DNA of 11,303 bases from Pseudomonadota bacterium (GTDB taxonomy: Bacteria; Pseudomonadota; Gammaproteobacteria; Steroidobacterales; Steroidobacteraceae). Location: contig JAKAFQ010000092.1 of assembly GCA_021817875.1 (NCBI GenBank), forward strand, positions 1 to 11,303, in the 5' to 3' direction. Made by a program: the position numbers and the translations under genes. This document shows, piece after piece, positions 1-7,025 of this stretch. Each line of letters begins with the position of its first letter. Position 1 is the stretch's first letter. The notes below the pieces were generated by a model. It saw nothing but the letters and a program-made list of their open reading frames with translations. It made no database searches and had not been told where the DNA came from.

Positions 1-303
1 TTCCTCCTCGCCCGGCCCCATGGCGTTGCGCACGGCGAGGCCGGGCACAGAGTGGATGAGGCTGGTCAGGTTTACCAGACCACGGGAGGCGATCTGGGAG
101 GCGGTCACCGCGGTAATGCTGATGGGGGTCGTCTGCACCGTGGTTCTTTCCCGGGTTGCGGTAACCACGATCTGCTGCAGCATAGGTTGCTGCAGCGCAG
201 GCCGCCCGGCGGCTGACGCTGCCTGGAGAGGTCCGAGCATCAGGACCGGCGCTGCCGCGAGGAGTTGCAGTGCGTGACGGTGGTGCATGTTGATCAAGGC
301 CAT
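1..303 (-). CDS. TonB-dependent outer-membrane receptor, N-terminal part (cut by window edge)
   Basis: The reading frame is open from an ATG at 303 to the window edge, giving the first 101 residues. Residues 1-32 look like a signal peptide: a short basic N-terminus, a hydrophobic run (LQLLAAAPVLMLG) and a small-residue end (AASAA). Residues 43-50 read QQIVVTAT, the usual start of the mature region of these receptors. Residues 57-92 match the beginning of the plug domain (TTPISITAVTASQI, then LVNLTSLIHSVPGLAV). Such proteins import iron chelates, vitamins, sugars or other large solutes across the outer membrane using TonB energy. The substrate cannot be told from this fragment. The start at 303 is preferred over an in-frame ATG at 288 because a GAGG lies upstream of it and the first residues fit the signal peptide. 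It lies 203 bp downstream of, and in the same direction as, the S1P-lyase-like gene, so a shared role is plausible but not shown. Confidence 0.88.
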   Translation of the reverse strand, partial: MALINMHHRHALQLLAAAPVLMLGPLQAASAAGRPALQQPMLQQIVVTATRERTTVQTTPISITAVTASQIASRGLVNLTSLIHSVPGLAVRNAMGPGEEE

Positions 304-506
304 CGGAGAGATCCTCGGTTTCGAGGGCTGAGCGTCCAGGGACCGCACTCGGCAGAACAGGCGACCTCGTGCGGCACCGCCAAATGGCCTCGCTCCGTGG
401 CCGGCGTAAGCAGTCGTCATGACGTCCCAGGGAACATGGAAAGCGCGTTGGTAGCCGCCGTAAGCGTCAGATGTTGCAGAAGAGCGCGCTCACGGAGATG
501 CCTGCC

Positions 507-1751
507 TCAGCCGTAACGGATGTCACCCGCTTTGGGAGTCGCTTCGCGGCTGACCCGATCGACGACCTCGCGTAAATCCCGGAAGAAAAGATCGAGCGCC
601 TGGTCGGTGAGGCCGGGGTCGATCGTCAATGTAATCGCCTGCGGCTTCACCAGGCCGAGCATGATCCATCCCTTGTCCGTCATGCCCTGATAGATCGCCG
701 CAGTGGGCGCCTTTTCGGAGTGAAAATGCATGGGCATGACATCCACATCCCAGACTTTGATGCCATCTATGGCGCTGAGTTCGCGCGTCACACGGGCTTT
801 GGTGTCCAGAAGACGGCGCGTCAGGCGCAGATAGCCTTCCTCTCCGAGATAGTTCATGACGGCCCAGGCTGCGAAAATCGGACCGGCGGATCTCGATCCG
901 GAAAAGCCGGCCATTTTGTACGGTCCGAGAAAAGGGTCGTCGACCTGGACGTAGTGGTATTTCTGCAGGTCAACGTGACGCCAGTAAATGGTCGAAGCCG
1001 GCTTCGGACAGTACCCGAACTTGTGCAGATCGGCGGATATCGACATGACTCCGGGGACGCGGAAATCCCAGGGTGTCAGCTTGCTGCCGAGCTTTTCGAG
1101 AAACGGTGAAATATATCCGCCCACGCATGCATCGACGTGCATCCACAGGCCGGCTTGCGTCGCCACGGCAGCGATCTGAGGTATGGGGTCGATGTTCGCG
1201 TAGGGCCAGGAGGGTGCCGATGCCGCGATCATGATGGTGTTCTCGTTGATCGCGTTCGCGATGTTCGCGGCGATTCCGCGCCCATTTTCGTCAAGGTCGG
1301 TCGTGATGATTTCGAGGTCGAGGTAGCGGGCGCCTTTGTGGAAGCTCGGATGTATGGTGAACGGCGCAACGATATTGGGTCTTCTCACGTTCGGCTTGTG
1401 TTCGCGCGCCCATTCCTTTGCGGCGTGTATGGCCGAAAAGTTGCTTTCGGTTCCACCCGAGGTGAAGTTTCCCGTGGAGTTCCTTTCAGGGTGGAGCAGA
1501 CTCACGCCCATGGCGAGGACTTCCTGTTCGATTTGCTGCATGTAGGGCGCGTAGAGCGAAAAAAAGCCGTTGTCGGACAGAAATTGAGTGAATGCCCACT
1601 TGCCCACGTCCTGCACGTCCTGCGGTCCCCGGAATGCGCGTGCGAGATGGGCGTACGGCTCGGGAAGGGAAATTTTGCCGAGGTGCTCCTTGATCTGATC
1701 AAGGGATGCGCCGGTTTTCGGCAGTGGCTTGACAATGAACCCGTCGAGCAT
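507..1751 (-). CDS. PLP-dependent lyase/decarboxylase, sphingosine-1-phosphate lyase-like (group II decarboxylase fold)
   Basis: A 414-residue fold-type I PLP enzyme. Visible motifs are TSGGTESN (97-104, phosphate/cofactor pocket), HVDACVGGY (205-213, Asp207 contacting the pyridine nitrogen) and SISADLHKFGY (237-247, Lys244 as the Schiff-base lysine). GFSGSRSAG (282-290) and a C-terminal IRYG follow. These patterns, especially HVDAC-GG and SADxHKxGYxPK, are closest to sphingosine-1-phosphate lyase, which cleaves phosphorylated sphingoid bases into an aldehyde and phosphoethanolamine. Related amino-acid decarboxylases share them too, so the substrate is uncertain. No membrane helix is visible, so the protein is probably cytoplasmic. 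An upstream in-frame start at 1901 would add 50 Arg/Cys-rich residues unlike the family. The ATG at 1751 has a strong GGAGG four bases upstream and was chosen. Neighbours on the same strand are an AraC regulator upstream and a TonB-dependent receptor downstream. Confidence 0.9.
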   Translation of the reverse strand: MLDGFIVKPLPKTGASLDQIKEHLGKISLPEPYAHLARAFRGPQDVQDVGKWAFTQFLSDNGFFSLYAPYMQQIEQEVLAMGVSLLHPERNSTGNFTSGGTESNFSAIHAAKEWAREHKPNVRRPNIVAPFTIHPSFHKGARYLDLEIITTDLDENGRGIAANIANAINENTIMIAASAPSWPYANIDPIPQIAAVATQAGLWMHVDACVGGYISPFLEKLGSKLTPWDFRVPGVMSISADLHKFGYCPKPASTIYWRHVDLQKYHYVQVDDPFLGPYKMAGFSGSRSAGPIFAAWAVMNYLGEEGYLRLTRRLLDTKARVTRELSAIDGIKVWDVDVMPMHFHSEKAPTAAIYQGMTDKGWIMLGLVKPQAITLTIDPGLTDQALDLFFRDLREVVDRVSREATPKAGDIRYG

Positions 1752-1835
1752 ATGTCCTCCGTGGGCAGGTGAGCGGCGGGGAAGGGCAGGCCGTGCGCAA
1801 CAGGCGTGCGGATTGCGCCGTGTGCCCCCTCCGGT

Positions 1836-1847
1836 GAATCGTGATTC
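1836..1847. promoter_or_regulatory. 12-bp perfect palindrome upstream of the S1P-lyase-like gene
   Basis: GAATC-GT-GATTC is a perfect 5-bp inverted repeat with a 2-bp centre. It lies about 85 bp upstream of the ATG at 1751, between the araC-type gene and the lyase gene. Its position would suit a transcription-factor site. AraC-family proteins usually bind direct repeats, so another factor or chance is possible. Confidence 0.25.
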
Positions 1848-1899
1848 GACTCGTCGGGAGTCTATGGATCGGTGGCAGACCCGGATACCGAAAAAGTGC

Positions 1900-1918
1900 A
1901 AAAAGAGGCGGCTCGCCT
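1900..1918 (-). terminator. Candidate intrinsic terminator of the AraC-type gene
   Basis: On the minus strand, AGGCG-AGC-CGCCT forms a short GC-rich hairpin (1918-1906) directly followed by C and five T residues (1904-1900). It sits about 60 bp after the regulator's stop codon. The stem is only 5 bp, so termination may be partial. If it works, the downstream lyase gene needs its own promoter between about 1760 and 1900. Confidence 0.5.
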
Positions 1919-1980
1919 ACGGCGTCCGGTACCGGTAGTGCGGGCAGGGCGGAGGCGGCCGACGGGGGCCGCGTCCCGGA

Positions 1981-2973
1981 TCACGATGGGGGCCGGGGAA
2001 CCGTTTCCGATGGCAGTTCACCGAAGCGATGCTTGTAATCGGCGGCAAATTGGCTCGGGTTCGAGAAGCCGTATTCCCAGGCAAGATTGCCGATGCGTCT
2101 GTCGCCCAGCGGTAATTGCTTCAAGGTGCGACGGACGGTGTTCAGGCGGATCGTCCGCAGGTACTGGTGCGGTGAGATGCCGAGGACGGCATCGAATGCG
2201 TAGAACAGATTGCGGCGGGAAACCCCTATCTGACGGCAGAGTTGCGGTATGGTGAGAGAGTGCGCGAGATGGGAATGTATGAGTCGCTTTGCTGTGTCGA
2301 AGACGCGCGCGTAGGTTTGCTCACAGCGCTTTCGTTCTGCCGTATCGGGCAGGCCGGCAATCGCCAGAACGAGTGTGAGAATTTTTTGCCGCAGCGCGTC
2401 CCGGCCCTCGGGCGGCGGGTGGCGGCTGGCATCTTCGGCGGCGAACGCCCGGGAGACCGTCGCGCATAGAGGTGCGGCGATGGCCGCGGGAATGGAGCGC
2501 AGTCCCCGCAAAACCTTGGGCGGCGGCGTAGTCCCGGTATCCGGGAAACGCGTGAGCGCCTGGGGTGAAATGGCGACGCCGGTAATCGCGGAAGGGTCGC
2601 ACACGACTTCGAATTCCGCACCCTCGCCGTACAGGATCGCTCCCTCCGACTCGAGGTCCATGCCGTTGGAGCGAAACAGGCCGGTGCGGTTCGGTACCCA
2701 TGCGATGGTCAATACATTCATCGATCCCTCCTGGAGGAGCCGGCGATTGATGCGCTCCCGGAAAAGCAGGACACCGTCGAGATCGATGGTGGTCACGTCG
2801 CCAGCAAAGGCTCCGGCACCGACCTGGTGGTAGCGCTGCGGATAAAGCGATTCGATGCATGCCGCCTGTTCGTCGGAATCATCGAACGATCGGCGCCAGA
2901 GTGAGTAGGTCGATCCGCGCAGAATTGATAGGTCTGCGGGTAACTCGTTGGGAGTCGGGGTTGTGGTTCGCAT
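1981..2973 (-). CDS. AraC-family transcriptional regulator
   Basis: A 330-residue protein with a C-terminal AraC/XylS DNA-binding domain. The first helix-turn-helix is around 240-265 (LTIPQLCRQIGVSRRNLFYAF), followed by GISPHQYLRTIRLN (265-278). The second is around 294-315 (IGNLAWEYGFSNPSQFAADY), followed by the family's usual HRFGELPSE ending. The N-terminal 200 residues are a divergent sensory region with no strong signature. It resembles the EutR-like group of AraC proteins, which sense small ligands, but the ligand is not readable here. The ATG at 2973 has only a weak AGGA, far upstream; no other in-frame start keeps the full N-terminal region. It reads in the same direction as the S1P-lyase-like gene and TonB receptor gene downstream, which makes them its likeliest targets. 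This is inferred from position only. Confidence 0.93.
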   Translation of the reverse strand: MRTTTPTPNELPADLSILRGSTYSLWRRSFDDSDEQAACIESLYPQRYHQVGAGAFAGDVTTIDLDGVLLFRERINRRLLQEGSMNVLTIAWVPNRTGLFRSNGMDLESEGAILYGEGAEFEVVCDPSAITGVAISPQALTRFPDTGTTPPPKVLRGLRSIPAAIAAPLCATVSRAFAAEDASRHPPPEGRDALRQKILTLVLAIAGLPDTAERKRCEQTYARVFDTAKRLIHSHLAHSLTIPQLCRQIGVSRRNLFYAFDAVLGISPHQYLRTIRLNTVRRTLKQLPLGDRRIGNLAWEYGFSNPSQFAADYKHRFGELPSETVPRPPS

Positions 2974-3750
2974 GGCTGTCGCGACATCATTCCTGGGATA
3001 TTCGGCGAAGATTCACCGTATCGATGCAACCGGGGCGTCAAAATGCATCGCTCGGCAAACGGGCACGGGACTCAGTGGCGCCATCCCGCCGTCGCCTGGT
3101 GGGCCGGTTCCGCGGAAAGATCCCTGTGCAGCGTATCTCGGCGGCGCAGAACGGGGATCTTTGACAGCAGCGACGGTTCGGTCGCTGGAACCGGCGCTCT
3201 GCCCTGCAGCCGAGTATTGCGCCAGCGATGGCGTCATCACCGGCCGGTCGTGGCGCTGAAGCTCCCATCCCGTCGACCGTCGTACCGCTCGATCCGCGTC
3301 TGTGTCATGGCTCACACCCCCCGCTCAGCCTGTGCTTGCGCGTTGCGTATCCGCTGGTTGTTCTTCTTTTTTCCGTCTTCGACAGTTTAGGATAGCACGG
3401 CGCTGCAGCAGGCGATCACCCTCGCATGCGCACGGATTTTCCTCACTGCGAGACACTGCTCGGACTCGGTCAAATGAGTCGCCCTGCGCTCACGCGGGCT
3501 GGCGCAGGCAGCGGAGCGAGCGCCGTGCTGGGGGTGGTGCCGCGAGCGTCGCACCGGGAGGCGGCATTGCTGGCCACGATGCGGTCCGCTGAGCATCGGC
3601 CGGTGCGGGCTTGCCCGGAGGAGGGCGCACGGGTCACCGTGACGGATCCGGCCAAATCAGGCGGGTATTCCTGGGCGTTGCCTCGCCCTTTGGGAAGCCT
3701 GGGGCGCCCATCCGCGCGACTGCTGTCGGCATTTCCGATAAGCTCGCTCC
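2974..3750. other. Gene-poor stretch between divergent araC-type and hydrolase genes
   Basis: These 777 bp hold no recognisable gene. Several open frames exist on both strands, but their products are rich in Arg, Ser, Cys and His and match no family I know, as expected for chance frames in GC-rich DNA. Visible structure is a perfect 7-bp hairpin at 3168-3187 (CAGCGAC, six-base loop, GTCGCTG) without a T tract, and a pyrimidine/T-rich patch at about 3356-3380. Promoters for both flanking genes should lie here, but no box pair is convincing. Decayed coding sequence is possible. Confidence 0.5.
3168..3187. repeat. 7-bp inverted repeat (hairpin)
   Basis: CAGCGAC and GTCGCTG pair perfectly around a GGTTCG loop. 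No T run follows on either strand, so it is not a typical intrinsic terminator. Its function is unknown. Confidence 0.4.
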
Positions 3751-4665
3751 ATGCCGGCTGCGCCAACCCCTCTCAAAGGAGCCCGGGCCATTCTCGGCGG
3801 GACCGTCCGTGGCGTGTGGCGTACCCTGGTTGGGGCAGGGCTGCTGTGGCTGGCCCTGGTCGGCGAGGCTGCTGCGGTGCCGAGGTGGCTCACTTTGCCT
3901 CCGACGCCTACGTTGCCCAAGGCCGTGGTGAGCGGTTACGCGCCGGTCGATGGCATCGATATCTGGTATGCGGAGTTCGGCCGGGGCTCGCCCGTGCTGC
4001 TGCTGCACGGGGGACTTGCCAATGCGGACTATTGGGGAAACCAGGTGCGTGCGCTCGAGGGCCGTTACCGTGTCATCGTCATGGACAGTCGTGGCCACGG
4101 CCGCTCAACGCGCGATGGCACGCCTTTCAGCTACGCTTTGATGGCACAGGATGTGCTCGGTCTGATGAACTATCTGCACATCCGCAAGGCAGCGGTGGTC
4201 GGCTGGAGCGATGGCGCGATCATTGGTCTGGAGCTTGCGATCCATCACCCGGACCGGGTGTCCAAGCTCTTCGCCTTCGCCGCCAATTCCGATCCGGGCG
4301 GCACCAAAGACGTGTCGAAGAGTCCCGTCTTCACCCGCTACCTCGCACGGACCCGGCGCGAATACGCGCATCTCTCGCCGACTCCTCATGATTACGATGC
4401 TTTCCTCGAGCAGGTCACCCGGATGTGGGCGACCCAGCCGCATTTCACCGCGGCTGAGCTCCACGGGATCAAGGTCCCGACATGGATAGTCGACGCCGAT
4501 CATGACGAGGCGATCAAGCGCTCGGACACCCTTTTCATGGCCGACCACATTCCGGGCAGCGGGCTGTTGATCTTACCGCAGGTGAGTCACTTCGCCTTTC
4601 TGCAGGATCCGGGGCTCTTCGATGCCGCACTGCGGGATTTCCTGGCGAATGTGAAGGGGCATTAG
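3751..4665 (+). CDS. Exported alpha/beta-fold hydrolase
   Basis: A 304-residue alpha/beta hydrolase. Residues 1-42 look like a signal peptide: Arg/Lys-containing start, hydrophobic core TLVGAGLLWLALVG, and a possible cleavage after EAAA, so the enzyme probably acts in the periplasm or outside the cell. The oxyanion-hole motif is HGG (86-88). The nucleophile elbow is GWSDG with Ser153. The acid is most likely Asp252 in DADHDEA, with Asp248 and Asp250 nearby, and the base is His280 in QVSHF. This complete triad suggests an active esterase, lactonase or similar enzyme; the substrate is not readable. The in-frame TAA at 3739 makes ATG 3751 the first possible ATG after a stop. No clear ribosome binding site precedes it. 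The gene is convergent with the glutaryl-CoA dehydrogenase gene and seems to stand alone. Confidence 0.9.
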   Translation: MPAAPTPLKGARAILGGTVRGVWRTLVGAGLLWLALVGEAAAVPRWLTLPPTPTLPKAVVSGYAPVDGIDIWYAEFGRGSPVLLLHGGLANADYWGNQVRALEGRYRVIVMDSRGHGRSTRDGTPFSYALMAQDVLGLMNYLHIRKAAVVGWSDGAIIGLELAIHHPDRVSKLFAFAANSDPGGTKDVSKSPVFTRYLARTRREYAHLSPTPHDYDAFLEQVTRMWATQPHFTAAELHGIKVPTWIVDADHDEAIKRSDTLFMADHIPGSGLLILPQVSHFAFLQDPGLFDAALRDFLANVKGH

Positions 4666-4848
4666 CGTCCGGCCAGCAATTCAATGGGCCAGCTTCCCGG
4701 AGCTGTCGTGGGTGCGGGTCGGATCGGCACCGCCGGACTCTGGGCGATGCTGGGCAGGCCGGTGAGCCGCGAAGTGCGCGGTGTCGCCGGCATGTCTGCC
4801 GGCGCATCGAGCACCCGGTCGTGGGCAGGAGCCGGTGCCCGCGGTCCC

Positions 4849-4868
4849 GGAGGGTCGCCTTTCCCTCC
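4849..4868. other. 6-bp stem-loop between convergent genes
   Basis: GGAGGG (4849-4854) pairs with CCCTCC (4863-4868) around an 8-base loop, about 27 bp past the stop of the glutaryl-CoA dehydrogenase gene. There is no T tract, so it could be an mRNA 3' end structure at best. Confidence 0.25.
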
Positions 4869-4894
4869 AGAACCTGCCGGCGGTCATTGAGCAG

Positions 4895-6073
4895 TCAGAA
4901 CGCGTTGCGCCCGGTCAGCTCCCGTCCGACCGAGAGCTCGTGGATGGTCTCGGTGCCCTCGTACGTGATGACGCTTTCGAGGTTGAGCATGTGGCGGATG
5001 GGTGCGTATTCGGCGCTGATGCCGGCGCCTCCGAGCATGTCGCGGCAGTCACGGGCCACATCGAGCGCCATCCGGCAGTTGTTCCACTTGGCGAGCGACA
5101 CCTGTACCGGCTGCATGACCCCGCGCTCCTTGAGCCGGCCCAGCTGGAGCGCCAGCAGCTGCGCGCCGGTGATCCGTCGGGCCATGTCCGCGAGGCGCAC
5201 CTGGATGGCCTGATTCTGGGCGAGGGGGCGGCCAAAGAGCTGGCGGGTGCCGGTGTAGTCGATCATCTGTGCCAGGCAGGCCTGGGCGGCGCCGATCACG
5301 CCCCAGGCGATGCCATAGCGTGCCTGGGTCAGGCAGGAGAGCGGTCCCTTGAGACCGATGACGCCGGGCAGGACATTTTCCTGCGGTACCACCACGTCGT
5401 CGAAGAACAGCGCTGAAGTCACGGAAGCCCGCAGTGAGAACTTGCGCTCGATCAGTTGTGTGGTGAATCCACGGGTGCCCTTGTCGATGAGGAAACCACG
5501 GATGCCATCGTCGGTCTGTGCCCATACCACGGCCACATCGGCGATCGAACCGTTGGTGATCCACATCTTCGAGCCGTTGAGTACCCAGTCGCGGCCGCGC
5601 TGGCGGGCGTGGGTCTTCATGTTGCCCGGATCCGATCCACCATGCGGTTCGGTGAGGCCGAAGCAGCCGATGAGCTCGCCGCGGGCCATCGCCGGCAGGT
5701 ACTTCTGCTTCTGCTCCTCAGAACCGTAGGAATGGATCGGGTACATGCACAGCGACGACTGCACGGACACGAAGCTGCGGATCCCGGAATCACCGCGCTC
5801 GAGTTCCTGGCAGATCAGGCCGTAGCAGATCGCGTTGAGGCCGGAGCAGCCGTAGCCACTGAGGGACGAGCCCAGCAGACCGAGCTCGGCGAGCTGGGGA
5901 ACGAGCTCACGCGGGAAGCGGTGCTCCTCGAAGCATTCGCGGATAATGGGCAGCACCTGCTCGTCGACGAGACGCCGGACCGAGTCCTGCACCATGCGCT
6001 CTTCCTCCGTGAGCGAGTCGCGAAGTCCATAGAGATCGAGCGGATCGAGAGTAATGGTCGCCAACGCAGTCAA
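4895..6073 (-). CDS. gcdH: Glutaryl-CoA dehydrogenase
   Basis: A 392-residue acyl-CoA dehydrogenase that closely follows the glutaryl-CoA dehydrogenase pattern. This FAD enzyme oxidises and decarboxylates glutaryl-CoA to crotonyl-CoA in lysine, tryptophan and related breakdown, passing electrons to electron-transfer flavoprotein. The glutarate-binding signature RSFVSVQSS has Arg99, with Glu92 seven residues earlier, the same spacing as Glu87/Arg94 of the human enzyme. The flavin segment CFGLTEPHGGSDP is at 137-149. The catalytic base is Glu372 in TYEGT, and the C-terminus ends in GRELTGRNAF, typical of this group. No ATG is available: an in-frame TGA lies at 6092-6094 and the first later start is TTG at 6073. 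A second TTG at 6064 is an alternative, with GGGGG nine bases upstream. The next in-frame ATG, at residue 27, would cut into the N-terminal domain. No CoA-transferase or LysR-type partner gene is adjacent. Confidence 0.93.
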   Translation of the reverse strand: MTALATITLDPLDLYGLRDSLTEEERMVQDSVRRLVDEQVLPIIRECFEEHRFPRELVPQLAELGLLGSSLSGYGCSGLNAICYGLICQELERGDSGIRSFVSVQSSLCMYPIHSYGSEEQKQKYLPAMARGELIGCFGLTEPHGGSDPGNMKTHARQRGRDWVLNGSKMWITNGSIADVAVVWAQTDDGIRGFLIDKGTRGFTTQLIERKFSLRASVTSALFFDDVVVPQENVLPGVIGLKGPLSCLTQARYGIAWGVIGAAQACLAQMIDYTGTRQLFGRPLAQNQAIQVRLADMARRITGAQLLALQLGRLKERGVMQPVQVSLAKWNNCRMALDVARDCRDMLGGAGISAEYAPIRHMLNLESVITYEGTETIHELSVGRELTGRNAF

Positions 6074-6669
6074 CCCCCAGAAAACGATGGATCAGGGCGC
6101 AGTGCCCGGATCCGGGCGCGGCGCCGTCGTAAAGCCCACAATCATACCTCAGCGGCTGGCTGCGGCGCGAAACCTCCGGATTCCGAGCGGTCGCACAGGG
6201 GCCTGATAGCCGATAATTACACTACAAATCAATGTCTTATGATATTTTAAATCGCCCGGCGCACACGAGTGACCGTGAGAGGGGTAGCTGATAAATGCTT
6301 GAGAATCGGGTGGTGGCCTGGCCCTGAGCGCTCGAGAGAAAGGCCTCGGAGCATCCGTGCCTTCCGATGCGCCAGGTGTTCAGGCGCCGGGTGGTGGCAC
6401 ACTCGCCGCGGCGCCGCGTCTCGACCCATGACAGAATCTGCCCGCCACCAGGACGGGTGGACGATTAGGGCCGCCTGTGGCGTCATCCGTGAGCGTTGCG
6501 ACGTGCGTCCGTGCCGATTGCTTCGGACGGGCCCGGCGGTGCGGCGGCGGCTGTCCGATACCGCATCGGTAGGCGCGGGATCCTGACGGCCGCGGCGGCG
6601 CTGGGTCGTGTCGGGGCGTGGGAACCATTGGCCGGCCGAATCGCCGTCTGCCGGGCCGGAGAGGAGCCG
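6074..6669. other. Intergenic region with an AT-rich promoter-like patch
   Basis: These 596 bp between divergent genes hold no recognisable coding region; the open frames give Arg/Cys/Trp-rich products. Two things stand out. Positions 6212-6255 are strikingly AT-rich against the GC-rich background. CGGGTGGTGGC occurs twice, at 6307-6317 and 6388-6398. The roughly 400 bp from 6260 to 6660 have no explanation and could hold a leader, a small RNA or decayed sequence. Confidence 0.5.
6216..6243 (+). promoter_or_regulatory. Candidate sigma-70-type promoter, plus strand
   Basis: ATTACA (6216-6221, 4 of 6 to the -35 consensus) and TATGAT (6238-6243, 5 of 6 to the -10 consensus) are 16 bp apart in the only strongly AT-rich patch of the region. 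Transcription would start near 6250, about 420 bp before the next convincing plus-strand gene. Confidence 0.35.
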
Positions 6670-6933
6670 ATGACCATGAGTTGGACCGACGCCGTGGGAT
6701 GGGCTGCGACCGCCGTTTTCGTGGTGTCGTATTTCTTCCGCCGTCCCTCGGGGCTGCGGGCCGTGCAGTTGTTCGGCGGTGCGTTGTGGCTGCTGTTCGG
6801 CGTGATGATCGGCTCCACTCCGGTCATCGTCTGCAACGCGTTGATCGTCGTCGCGGCCGCCTGGACCTTGCTGCAGAGCCGGGCGGAGGTCTCCAAAGAG
6901 CCCGAGCCGGCGGCACCTCGCGAGCCGGGATAG
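6670..6933 (+). CDS. Small three-helix inner-membrane protein
   Basis: An 87-residue protein with three likely membrane helices: about 8-22 (AVGWAATAVFVVSYF), 31-48 (AVQLFGGALWLLFGVMIG) and 51-68 (PVIVCNALIVVAAAWTLL). Short RRPSGLR and ST linkers separate them, and a polar Glu/Pro-rich C-terminal tail follows. The layout and the start GWAATAVFVVSYF resemble small YgjV-like or CBU_0592-like membrane proteins of unknown function; this family call is tentative. The frame is open from further upstream, but ATG 6670 has a strong GGAGAGGAG just three bases before it and begins the hydrophobic protein, so it was chosen. The tag gene follows 92 bp later on the same strand. Co-transcription is possible, but no functional link is known. 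Confidence 0.78.
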   Translation: MTMSWTDAVGWAATAVFVVSYFFRRPSGLRAVQLFGGALWLLFGVMIGSTPVIVCNALIVVAAAWTLLQSRAEVSKEPEPAAPREPG

Positions 6934-7025
6934 TCTGCCGTACGGATGCTCGACCGACGGCGCCGGCCAGTGCGCGGCGAGCGATGCTTGGACGCCTCAG
7001 GCCTTCGGACATCGGAGCAGGTCAC

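Noticed and set aside
1752..1901. Upstream extension of the S1P-lyase-like gene to 1901
   Set aside because: The added 50 residues are Arg/Cys-rich and unlike the family, and the internal ATG has a strong GGAGG at ideal spacing.
3426..4391. 321-codon plus-strand frame overlapping the alpha/beta hydrolase
   Set aside because: It is out of frame with a hydrolase that has a full catalytic triad, and its product looks random.
4684..4890. 68-codon frame starting GQLPGAVVGAGRIG, resembling a Rossmann GxGxxG motif
   Set aside because: The match is a few residues only; the remainder is Gly/Ala/Pro/Ser-rich with no further Rossmann pattern, and there is no clear ribosome binding site.
5456..6250. 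264-codon plus-strand frame opposite gcdH
   Set aside because: Antisense shadow of a well-identified glutaryl-CoA dehydrogenase gene.
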